Assembly (NCBI GenBank): GCA_013205155.1
Contig: JABMMT010000033.1
Coordinates: forward strand, 1-6,352
Source: Betaproteobacteria bacterium
GTDB lineage: Bacteria > Pseudomonadota > Gammaproteobacteria > Burkholderiales > Burkholderiaceae
Length of the DNA: 6,352 nt
Reading direction: 5' to 3'
Shown: piece by piece, positions 1 to 5,569 of the stretch
How the letters are laid out: every line of letters begins with the position of its first letter
Position numbering within the stretch: position 1 is the stretch's first letter
The notes under the pieces: generated by a model
The model's database searches: none
Told to the model about the DNA's origin: nothing
Seen by the model: the letters and a program-made list of their open reading frames with translations, nothing else
Made by a program: the position numbers and the translations under genes

Positions 1-86
1 CGGATGTGGATCGTCTCTCTATTCGTTTTGAAACTTTTATTGAAGAGTTCACGAATATTTTGCAACGTCAGACTGCTGGTCGATAA
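1..86 (+). CDS. tolQ: TolQ, C-terminal end (partial gene)
   Basis: Only the last 27 residues and the TAA stop (84-86) are present; the 5' part lies outside the window. The reading frame starting at base 3 gives DVDRLSIRFETFIEEF, followed by TNILQRQTAGR and the stop. This resembles the cytoplasmic C-terminal tail of TolQ/ExbB-type proteins (the RFETFIEEF..ILQRQ pattern). TolQ is the pentameric inner-membrane channel subunit that, with TolR, uses the proton gradient to energise TolA. The call is strengthened by tolR starting 14 bp downstream. No membrane segment of TolQ is within the window, so the assignment relies on the tail and the neighbours. Confidence 0.9.
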   Translation, partial: DVDRLSIRFETFIEEFTNILQRQTAGR

Positions 87-100
87 GAGAAAAATAAGTC

Positions 101-520
101 ATGGCCACTTCCTCATTGCGTAAATCCAAACGTCGGGCAATGTCTGACATCAATGTGGTTCCATACATTGATGTCATGTTGGTGCTTTTAGTCATCTTTA
201 TGGTTACTGCACCAATGGTCAATCCAGGAGTTGTTAATCTACCTACGGTTGGTGGCGCTAAGGTGCAATCACTCCCGCCTGTTTTCCTCACGATTGACGC
301 AAATGAAAAAGTGATCGTACGTAAAGAAGGTGAACCTGTTCAAATACTCGATAAATTTGAACTCGGTGCATTTGCAAGATCACAAGCCGAGAAATCCGCA
401 GAACAGCCCGTTGTGCTTGCTGCTGATAAGTCTATTAAGTATGAAGTGGTGATGGATGTCATGTCCAAACTCAAAGAGAATGGTGTCAAGCGGGTTGGCC
501 TGGCAGTAAAGAGTCAATAA
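101..520 (+). CDS. tolR: TolR, ExbD/TolR-family motor protein
   Basis: This 139-residue protein is close to the usual TolR length. A short basic cytoplasmic N-terminus (RKSKRR, residues 7-12) is followed by SDINVVPYIDVMLVLLVIF, a single membrane segment at about 20-40. Asp24 in this helix matches the conserved proton-carrying Asp of the family (Asp23 in E. coli TolR). TAP at 36-38 marks the periplasmic exit, and residues 60-139 form the periplasmic domain. TolR works as a dimer inside the TolQ ring. The start ATG is 14 bp after the tolQ stop; AAGAGA around 85-90 is at best a weak, distant ribosome site. The ten bases ATAAGTCATG at this start recur at the tolA start. Confidence 0.97.
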   Translation: MATSSLRKSKRRAMSDINVVPYIDVMLVLLVIFMVTAPMVNPGVVNLPTVGGAKVQSLPPVFLTIDANEKVIVRKEGEPVQILDKFELGAFARSQAEKSAEQPVVLAADKSIKYEVVMDVMSKLKENGVKRVGLAVKSQ

Positions 521-557
521 GCCCTTGAATTTAGCCTGCACTGCATCTTCATAAGTC

Positions 558-1403
558 ATGACAAGCGCGCAAATCTCTCAAAATCTGTTTGGGCAAAGGG
601 GTGGTGGTATACCTGATCGTGAACGCGGTCGACTCACCAAAGAAGAAAGTACTAAACGCGCCTTTACTTTTTCTTTAATTGCGCACCTAGGTTTAGTAGC
701 CTTTCTGGTTATTGGCATTAGCTGGAAAAGCATCACTCCAGCTGGAATTGAGGTGGAACTTTGGGATTCAACACAACAAGTTGAAACACCTCCTGCCCCA
801 GAACTCAAAACAGAAATAAAAGAAGAGGCGGCCGATATTGTTGTGAAGAAAAAACCAGTAGAAAAAGAACCGCCTAAAAAAGAAAAAGAGGTGGTTAAAG
901 AGCCACCTAAGCCAGTAAAAGCTGCTCCTCCAAAAGAAGTACCTAAAAAAGTAGAGCCCCCTAAAAAGGTAGAAGCTCCAAAACCAGCTGCACTTACTCC
1001 CGCACAAATTAAGGCGAATGCCGAGGCAGATAAACGACGTGAAGCCAATATCGCAAGCTTACGAGGTATGGCTAGCAATGATGGTGGCACAGGCGGATCG
1101 GTTGGCAGCGGAGTTGGCGGGGGTGGCAATGCACCCCCTGGGTGGAGCGATAAAGTCATTAAGAAAGTGCGCGCCAACATCACTTTCAACGCAGATTCCT
1201 TCAAAGGCAACAAACAAACCGTGGTTCAGGTGCGTTTAGCCCCTGATGGCGCTATCCTATCTAGGACAATGACTTCTAGTAGCGGCGATAATGCTTGGGA
1301 TCAGGCTGTTTTAAGTGCGATTGATGCAACCCAGAGTTTGCCTCGCGATGACAATGGACAATTCCCGACATTAACACCCGAACTGAAATTAAAACCAAAG
1401 TAA
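558..1403 (+). CDS. tolA: TolA, periplasm-spanning Tol-Pal energy transducer
   Basis: This 281-residue protein is shorter than the 421-residue E. coli TolA. The layout is a basic cytoplasmic N-terminus (1-34), one membrane helix (about 36-56), a Lys/Pro/Glu-rich spacer (about 76-146), a short helical stretch (147-172), a Gly-rich linker (176-190) and a C-terminal globular domain (about 193-281). The helix contains SLIAH (39-43), matching the Ser/His pair of the TolA membrane motif that contacts TolQ/TolR. The C-terminal domain has the TolA/TonB-C pattern of VxVRLAPDGxI, SSGDNAWDQAV and SLPRD; it binds TolB and Pal-side partners. The spacer looks more like TonB than the Ala-rich helix of enteric TolA. 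TAA in frame at 552-554 makes this the earliest possible ATG. No Shine-Dalgarno is visible, so coupling to tolR (37-bp gap) is possible. Confidence 0.93.
   Translation: MTSAQISQNLFGQRGGGIPDRERGRLTKEESTKRAFTFSLIAHLGLVAFLVIGISWKSITPAGIEVELWDSTQQVETPPAPELKTEIKEEAADIVVKKKPVEKEPPKKEKEVVKEPPKPVKAAPPKEVPKKVEPPKKVEAPKPAALTPAQIKANAEADKRREANIASLRGMASNDGGTGGSVGSGVGGGGNAPPGWSDKVIKKVRANITFNADSFKGNKQTVVQVRLAPDGAILSRTMTSSSGDNAWDQAVLSAIDATQSLPRDDNGQFPTLTPELKLKPK
942..977 (+). repeat. 18-bp imperfect tandem repeat in the TolA spacer
   Basis: Two adjacent 18-base units (942-959 and 960-977) match at 14 of 18 positions and encode PKKVEP then PKKVEA (TolA residues 129-140). They lie in a longer Lys/Pro/Glu-rich stretch with similar but less regular units. 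Repeat slippage of this kind would change spacer length without breaking the frame. This is a descriptive feature of the coding region, not a separate element. Confidence 0.6.
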
Positions 1404-1413
1404 ATATCACCAT

Positions 1414-2718
1414 ATGATGAATTCAATCGCACGGACTTTGCAAAAAACCATTCTGATTTTCAGTGCTAGCGTGTTGAGCTTATTAAGCCTTCCTAGCTTT
1501 GCTCAAATGAGTATTGAAATTACTGGTGTTGGTCAATCACTCTATCCCATCGCTGTGATGCGATTTAAAGATGAGGGTAAGTTACCTACCAGCGTCACTG
1601 ACATCATTCGCCAAGATCTAGCACGCAGTGGTTACTTTAAAAATATTGAAAACGGTAACGCTAGCGAGAGTGGCGAAGACGCGCCAAACTATAGTGCTTG
1701 GGCTGCCCGTGGAGCCAATGCTTTGGTTGTGGGCTCGGTAGTGCAAAAGGGCGCTGATCAATTTGATATTCAATACAGACTATTTGATATCCGTAAATCC
1801 CAGAGTCTTGGTGGCTTAAACATTAATTCCAGCGCCGATAATCTGCGCGCGGCCGCTCATAAAATTGCCGATGACATCATCATGAAGTTATTAGGCGAAC
1901 GTGGTATCTTTTCAACACGCTTGTCCTATGTGATTAAGGATGGCAAACGTTTTCGCCTTGTGATCTCTGATGCCGATGGGCAAAACATTCGTAATGCCAT
2001 GTCTAGTGGTGACCCGATTATTTCTCCATCATGGTCACCTGATGGCAAGAAGGTTGCTTACGTATCTTTTGAGGATCGCAAACCAGTCATTTACATTCAT
2101 GAACTAGCAACTGGTCGTCGTATTGCTCTCTCCAATCAAAAGGGTAATAACAGCGCACCCGCATGGTCACCTGATGGCAAAAAGCTAGCGATCTCATTAT
2201 CTAAAGATGGCAATACGCAAATCTATAGCATCAATGCTGACGGTTCAGGCTTACAGCGCTTAACTCGTGGTAACACGATTGATACCGAACCCCAATATTC
2301 TCCTGACGGTCGCTCTATTTATTTCACCAGCGACCGTGGTGGCAATCCTCAGATTTATCGTATGAGCGCAGAGGGCGAACAAGTTGAGGGTGGTAAACGC
2401 GTCAGCTTTAAGCAAGGCTTTGTAACTTCACCACGCATCTCTCCTGATGGAAAATATTTAGCCTATATCGCCAATGTCGGCGGCGGCTTCCGTCTTTACA
2501 TTATGAATCTAGCCACAGGTGACTCACAGGCACTAAGCGATGGGACCAGCGATGAATCACCGTCTTTTGCTGCCAATGGAAAGTACGTTCTCTACTCAAC
2601 CAGGGTTGGCAACAGACGGGTTTTAGCAGCGGTGTCTGTTGACGGTAATACCAAGCAGATATTGAGCATTCCAGGTTCTGATGTACGTCAGCCATCCTGG
2701 GGCCCTTTCATGGATTAG
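1414..2718 (+). CDS. tolB: TolB, periplasmic beta-propeller protein of Tol-Pal
   Basis: At 434 residues this is normal TolB length. A signal peptide runs from 1 to about 30, with a hydrophobic core at 13-27 and likely cleavage after SFA30. The mature N-terminal domain (31 to about 165) opens with MSIEITGVGQSLYPIAV, the region that in TolB contacts TolA. The rest is a six-bladed propeller: the motif xPxWSPDGKK recurs with anchors at W207, W251, Y295, I342, F385 and W429, a spacing of 43-47 residues. The fifth copy is degenerate (AANG for SPDG). TolB shuttles Pal between outer-membrane and peptidoglycan-bound states. Two consecutive ATGs (1414, 1417) could both serve as the start, 10 bp after tolA, without an evident ribosome site. 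A 19-base identity (2030-2048 and 2162-2180) reflects the repeated blade motif. Confidence 0.97.
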   Translation: MMNSIARTLQKTILIFSASVLSLLSLPSFAQMSIEITGVGQSLYPIAVMRFKDEGKLPTSVTDIIRQDLARSGYFKNIENGNASESGEDAPNYSAWAARGANALVVGSVVQKGADQFDIQYRLFDIRKSQSLGGLNINSSADNLRAAAHKIADDIIMKLLGERGIFSTRLSYVIKDGKRFRLVISDADGQNIRNAMSSGDPIISPSWSPDGKKVAYVSFEDRKPVIYIHELATGRRIALSNQKGNNSAPAWSPDGKKLAISLSKDGNTQIYSINADGSGLQRLTRGNTIDTEPQYSPDGRSIYFTSDRGGNPQIYRMSAEGEQVEGGKRVSFKQGFVTSPRISPDGKYLAYIANVGGGFRLYIMNLATGDSQALSDGTSDESPSFAANGKYVLYSTRVGNRRVLAAVSVDGNTKQILSIPGSDVRQPSWGPFMD

Positions 2719-2846
2719 TGACAAGGCATTAAAGCGGCGGATTTCTATAAGCTTTATATCAATTTAGGTAGTTCTAGTTCTCTAAGGGGTTAAAATAATT
2801 GCTATTAATTAATTTATTAGCTAATTTGTAGAAAAAGGAAGCCTAA
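2719..2846. other. 128-bp AT-rich tolB-pal intergenic region
   Basis: This is the only sizeable gap in the Tol-Pal cluster. It becomes very AT-rich after 2741, contains two back-to-back TAGTTC hexamers (2769-2780) and has an imperfect AT-rich dyad at 2801-2821 (8 of 10 pairs). TATAAG (2746-2751) and TAAAAT (2791-2796) each match five of six -10 bases, but neither has a good -35 box at 16-18 bp. There is no GC-rich hairpin with a T tract, so no intrinsic terminator is seen. A separate pal promoter or a regulated leader is plausible, since Pal is usually far more abundant than TolB, but the sequence does not prove it. Confidence 0.5.
2835..2841 (+). promoter_or_regulatory. Ribosome binding site of pal
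   Basis: AAGGAAG ends 5 bases before the ATG at 2847. It is the best Shine-Dalgarno match among the plus-strand genes here and fixes the pal start, whereas tolA, tolB, cpoB and queC have no comparable site. A strong site fits high Pal production. Confidence 0.75.
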
Positions 2847-3362
2847 ATGACAATCTCAACCACACGACGCGCCGCCACATTTGCACTCTTAGGAGCTAGC
2901 GCTTTTTTAGTAGCCTGCTCATCCGGCGTGAAATTAGATGATGTTGATGGCACTGGCACTGGTGCTGCTGCCGCAGATGGAAAAAGTAGCTTTGGCTCAC
3001 AGCCATGGAACGATCCTAAGAGCCCATTATTTGAAAAAAGTATTTACTTCGGTCTTGATGAATACACTGTTGAAACTAAGTATCAAAAAATGCTGTCTGC
3101 TCATGCTGGCTACCTTAAAGCTAATCCAAAGCAAAAAATCATTATTCAAGGTCATACCGATGATCGTGGTACTGCCGAGTACAACTTAGCATTAGGCCAA
3201 CGTCGTTCTGATGCCGTTCGCAAATCATTAAATTTGATGGGCGTATCGAATGATCAAATGGAAGCTGTCAGCTTTGGTAAAGAAAAATCAAAAGTAGAAG
3301 GCAACAATGAAGCTGCTTGGGCAGAAAATCGCCGCGCTGATATTGCCTACATCACCAACTAA
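2847..3362 (+). CDS. pal: Pal, peptidoglycan-associated outer-membrane lipoprotein
   Basis: This 171-residue protein has the typical Pal length. A lipoprotein signal peptide ends in the lipobox LVAC, so Cys24 is the predicted lipidated residue; Ser at +2 fits sorting to the outer membrane. A Gly/Ala/Asp-rich flexible linker (about 27-50) leads to an OmpA-like domain (about 58-171). This contains GHTDDRGTAEYN (102-113) and LALGQRRSDAV (114-124). Asp105 and Arg120 match the pair that binds meso-diaminopimelate of peptidoglycan in OmpA-like domains. Pal tethers the outer membrane to the cell wall and is released by TolB. The gene follows the 128-bp gap, has its own ribosome site, and its TAA overlaps the cpoB ATG by one base. 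Confidence 0.98.
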   Translation: MTISTTRRAATFALLGASAFLVACSSGVKLDDVDGTGTGAAAADGKSSFGSQPWNDPKSPLFEKSIYFGLDEYTVETKYQKMLSAHAGYLKANPKQKIIIQGHTDDRGTAEYNLALGQRRSDAVRKSLNLMGVSNDQMEAVSFGKEKSKVEGNNEAAWAENRRADIAYITN

Positions 3363-4093
3363 TGTTGATTGTTTCTACCCTGTTTAAACAAACGCTCTCA
3401 CGAGCGTTTTGTTTAAGTGCTGCTGCTGTTTTCTGCTGTACATCAACAAGTGCCTGGGCACTATTTAATGATGATGATGCTCGCAAAGCCATATTGGATC
3501 TGCGTAAATCAGTTGCGACCACCCAACTTGAACTACAAAGTCAGATTGATAAACTCAAGTCAGAAAATGCTGAGCTACGTGGCAAGATTGAGAATATAGA
3601 GAAGCAAGGCGAAGATATTTCTAAAAGCCAAAAGACTTATTACAAAGACCTCGATAGTCGTATTGGTAATATTGAGCCCCGTACTGTCACGATTGAAGGT
3701 GTTACTGGCTCAGTTCAGCCTGCTGAGACTAGCGCTTATGACGATGCCTTAAAGCTATTTCAAGGTGGAAGCTTAAAAAAAGCTGACTCAGAATTTTCAA
3801 TATTCATTACTCGATTCCCTAAAAGCCCATACGAACCGCTAGCTATGTTCTGGGGTGGCAATAGCAAATATGCCACTAAGGATTACAAGGGAGCAATTAC
3901 TCAATTGCAATCTCTCATTGCTCGCTACCCAAATCATCCCCGCCTTCCTGCTGCGATGTTGACAATCGGAAACTGTCAGTTAGAGATGGGCAATAAAGCA
4001 GCAGCCAAGAGAACATTTATTGAGATTGCTACTCAGTATCCTGGTACGGATACTGCAAAAGACGCACAACGGCTGCTTGCTGCCACGAAGTAA
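3362..4093 (+). CDS. cpoB: CpoB (YbgF), periplasmic TPR coordinator of Tol-Pal
   Basis: This 243-residue protein is close to family length. It has a signal peptide (1-33, likely cleaved after AWA33), an N-terminal coiled coil (about 41-105, rich in Leu/Ile heptads, KLKSENAELRGKIENIEKQ) and a C-terminal TPR domain (about 123-240) with three repeat-like helical pairs (AYDDALKLFQGG, FPKSPYEPLAMFWGG, YPNHPRLPAAMLTIGNC). CpoB binds TolA and links outer-membrane constriction to septal peptidoglycan synthesis. The ATG overlaps the pal stop as TAATG with no ribosome site, so translation is probably coupled to pal. Apart from TTG at 3365 there is no in-frame alternative start before the end of the signal peptide. 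A terminator-like hairpin lies in codons 8-19. Confidence 0.93.
   Translation: MLIVSTLFKQTLSRAFCLSAAAVFCCTSTSAWALFNDDDARKAILDLRKSVATTQLELQSQIDKLKSENAELRGKIENIEKQGEDISKSQKTYYKDLDSRIGNIEPRTVTIEGVTGSVQPAETSAYDDALKLFQGGSLKKADSEFSIFITRFPKSPYEPLAMFWGGNSKYATKDYKGAITQLQSLIARYPNHPRLPAAMLTIGNCQLEMGNKAAAKRTFIEIATQYPGTDTAKDAQRLLAATK
3384..3416 (+). terminator. Terminator-like hairpin just after pal, inside the cpoB start
   Basis: Arms AACGCTC (3391-3397) and GAGCGTT (3402-3408) pair perfectly around loop TCAC. The stem extends by A-T 3390/3409, a one-base bulge at T3410, and six more pairs out to 3384/3416. The 3' side of the GC core continues as TTTTGTTT, and the 5' side is A-rich, giving the A-tract/stem/T-tract form of a factor-independent terminator. 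It begins 22 bases past the pal stop. Because cpoB needs this stretch for its signal peptide, it would act as a partial terminator or attenuator in the operon. Activity is inferred from structure only. Confidence 0.55.
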
Positions 4094-4102
4094 TTATCCG
4101 TA

Positions 4103-4843
4103 ATGTCTTCGTTGTCTGCAGCCTTTTCACATTTTGCTCCACGCAAACCTGATGCGCCTGCAGTGATCTTGTTTTCAGGTGGCCTTGATTCCAGCACCAT
4201 TCTCGCCTTAGCAAAAGATCTTGGTTATGCACCATATGCGCTATCAGTAGCTTATGGTCAACGTCATTCTTCCGAGCTAGCTGCTGCAAAACATATTGCA
4301 AAAAAGATGGGGGTTATTCGTCACGAAGTGGTGAACTTAGACCTCACTCGCTTTGGTGGTTCAGCCCTGACAGATTCGGCTATTGCCGTTCCTATCAAGC
4401 CTGCTAGTGACCAAGAGATTCCTGTCACCTATGTTCCAGCGCGCAATACGATCTTGCTCTCACTAGCATTAGGCTGGGCCGAATCCTTGGGTGGATTAGA
4501 TGTGTTCTATGGTGCTAATGCCGTTGACTATTCTGGTTATCCAGACTGTCGTCCGGAATACGTTGCATCATTCGAAGAAATGGCTAATCTAGCAACTAAA
4601 GCTGGTGTAGAAGCCATTAATCACGAGAATCGCTTTCGAGTACATGCTCCTATTATCAATATGAGTAAGGCTCACATTATTGAACTGGGAAGCACTCTTG
4701 GAGTGGATTACTCTCAAACCGTTTCTTGTTATCAAGCAAATGATTTGGGGGAAGCCTGCGGTGAATGTGAGTCTTGCCGCTTAAGGCAAATAGGCTTTAA
4801 ACAAGCTAATCTGAGCGATCCTACAAGGTATCGAATAAGCTGA
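4103..4843 (+). CDS. queC: QueC, 7-cyano-7-deazaguanine (preQ0) synthase
   Basis: This 246-residue protein is a little longer at the N-terminus than most QueC (about 220-235). The ATP-binding PP-loop SGGLDSST is at 25-32. Downstream family motifs include SVAYGQRH, TYVPARNTILLSLA, YGANAVDYSGYPDCRPEY and HAPIINMSKAHII. Four cysteines (209, 219, 222, 225; spacing Cx9Cx2Cx2C) form the zinc site. QueC converts 7-carboxy-7-deazaguanine plus ammonia and ATP to preQ0, the precursor of queuosine in tRNA. The gene starts 9 bp after cpoB without a clear ribosome site, and ends 2 bp before the convergent higA stop with no terminator visible. Linkage of queC to tol-pal/ybgF is common in proteobacteria. 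Confidence 0.97.
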   Translation: MSSLSAAFSHFAPRKPDAPAVILFSGGLDSSTILALAKDLGYAPYALSVAYGQRHSSELAAAKHIAKKMGVIRHEVVNLDLTRFGGSALTDSAIAVPIKPASDQEIPVTYVPARNTILLSLALGWAESLGGLDVFYGANAVDYSGYPDCRPEYVASFEEMANLATKAGVEAINHENRFRVHAPIINMSKAHIIELGSTLGVDYSQTVSCYQANDLGEACGECESCRLRQIGFKQANLSDPTRYRIS

Positions 4844-4845
4844 TA

Positions 4846-5229
4846 TTAGGCTGCATGTAACTCATCTACTTGTTGAATTAAGCTTTGAGCCGGTATTCTG
4901 AGCATCGAATGTAACTTCCAAATCATCTTTAAAGTTAATGGGCGTTTGCGATTTAGGATTTCATAAACACGATTTAATCCGCCAATCATTGGCTGCAAAT
5001 CCTTAGGAGTTAAACCAGCTTGCTCCATTCGAAACTTAATAGCTTCAATGGGATCGGGTGGAGCTATAAAATAATGCTTAGCTTCATAAGCTTCAATCAA
5101 CATTAGCAACATTTCAAACCGATCTGCTTTTTTACTACCAGGCAAAGGTTCGTGATCTACAAAATCTGATGCCTCAGCTAAGGCTGCTTCATATTCTTCT
5201 TCGGTACGAATAGGTCTTAAATCTTTCAT
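4846..5229 (-). CDS. higA: HigA-type antitoxin / transcriptional repressor
   Basis: This 127-residue protein is of the HigA group found with PF09907 HigB toxins (COG5499-like). The N-terminal half, DLRPIRTEEEYEAALAE through LMLIEAYEAKHYFI (3-55), matches the family pattern. PPDPIEAIKFRMEQAGLTPK (57-76) leads into an HTH domain (about 61-118) with LNRKRPLTLKMIWKLH (92-107). By family knowledge it neutralises HigB and represses the operon, probably at the inverted repeat 5544-5564. The start overlaps the higB stop by 4 bp (ATGA, 5226-5229) and has a strong ribosome site. The predicted recognition helix (GGLNRVYEIL, 83-92) looks different from the GSRSRVSEVL-like form I recall for relatives. Confidence 0.9.
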   Translation of the reverse strand: MKDLRPIRTEEEYEAALAEASDFVDHEPLPGSKKADRFEMLLMLIEAYEAKHYFIAPPDPIEAIKFRMEQAGLTPKDLQPMIGGLNRVYEILNRKRPLTLKMIWKLHSMLRIPAQSLIQQVDELHAA

Positions 5230-5534
5230 ATACCCTCCATCTTCACTGTCTTTGCGTCAATGCTGTCATAAGCAGCATGAGTTCCTATAAATTTTATATA
5301 CAGCACACCAATTCGATATGCGACTGCCACAATTAAACGGTAATCATTACCTTTGATATTAAATACAACACGATTATTACCAATAAAACTAGCGTTTCTA
5401 TACTGATTTTTTATATCTTGGGGAGACTGCCAAGTGGCACTAATTGCTTCGTTGTACCAAGCACTTAAAGCTTGCTCTGAATTCTTATGAACCATCCAAA
5501 ACTGTATTAAGTGCTTTTTGGCTATTACCCTCAT
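5226..5534 (-). CDS. higB: HigB-type toxin, RelE-fold mRNA interferase
   Basis: This 102-residue protein matches the PF09907 HigB family across its length: MRVIAKKHLIQFW (1-13), the AWYNEAISATWQSPQDIK helix region (25-42), NNRVVFNIKGNDYRL (53-67) and YIKFIGTHAAYDSIDAKTV (79-97). The family is a RelE-like ribosome-dependent mRNA endonuclease that cuts messages when free of HigA. No truncation or missing conserved segment is seen, so it is likely functional. Toxin-first order is typical of higBA. Hand-counted G+C over 5281-5520 is 82 of 240, well below queC (57 of 120 over 4141-4260), consistent with acquisition by transfer. No ribosome site precedes the ATG; the promoter -10 box lies only 6 bases upstream. 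Confidence 0.92.
   Translation of the reverse strand: MRVIAKKHLIQFWMVHKNSEQALSAWYNEAISATWQSPQDIKNQYRNASFIGNNRVVFNIKGNDYRLIVAVAYRIGVLYIKFIGTHAAYDSIDAKTVKMEGI
5233..5238 (-). promoter_or_regulatory. Ribosome binding site of higA, inside the end of higB
   Basis: On the minus strand GGAGGG lies 3 bases before the higA ATG, within the last codons of higB. It is the strongest Shine-Dalgarno match in the window. It supports the higA start and would favour antitoxin over toxin synthesis from the shared message. Confidence 0.75.
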
Positions 5535-5540
5535 TCAGTG

Positions 5541-5569
5541 ATTATAGTCCCAAAATGGGACTATTGCAA
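5541..5569 (-). promoter_or_regulatory. higBA promoter (sigma-70 type)
   Basis: Read on the minus strand, -35 TTGCAA (5569-5564, four of six consensus bases) and -10 TATAAT (5546-5541, perfect) are separated by exactly 17 bp. The inverted repeat 5544-5564 fills the spacer. The predicted start of transcription, about 7 bases past the -10 box, falls at or within a base or two of the higB ATG (5534). Confidence 0.75.
5544..5564. promoter_or_regulatory. Perfect inverted repeat, probable HigA operator
   Basis: Arms ATAGTCCCA (5544-5552) and TGGGACTAT (5556-5564) are perfect reverse complements separated by AAA. The repeat spans the 17-bp promoter spacer and touches both hexamers, so a bound dimer would block RNA polymerase. 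Autorepression by HigA is standard for this family; binding to this exact site is inferred. The same sequence can fold as a hairpin in RNA but lacks a following T tract. Confidence 0.8.

Noticed and set aside
49..291. Minus-strand 80-codon frame opposite tolR
   Set aside because: Lies over the conserved tolQ end and tolR, with no family resemblance or ribosome site; a shadow frame.
578..1213. Long minus-strand open frame of 211 codons opposite tolA
   Set aside because: It is the mirror of the Lys/Pro/Gly-rich tolA codons, giving low-complexity Gly/Ser/Phe and Pro runs with no recognisable domain, start signal or independent context.
2030..2180. 19-base exact repeat at 2030-2048 and 2162-2180 as a mobile or recombination repeat
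   Set aside because: Both copies encode the WSPDGK blade motif of the TolB propeller; explained by protein repeat structure.
2718..2751. GTGACA (2718-2723) and TATAAG (2746-2751) as a pal promoter
   Set aside because: Spacer is 22 bp, too long for a sigma-70 promoter; no better pair found in the gap.
4029..4301. Minus-strand 90-codon frame across the cpoB-queC junction
   Set aside because: Opposite two well-supported genes including the QueC PP-loop; protein shows no recognisable domain.
5544..5564. Inverted repeat 5544-5564 as the ribE terminator
   Set aside because: No T tract follows on the minus strand, and its placement inside a matched -35/-10 pair makes an operator the better reading.
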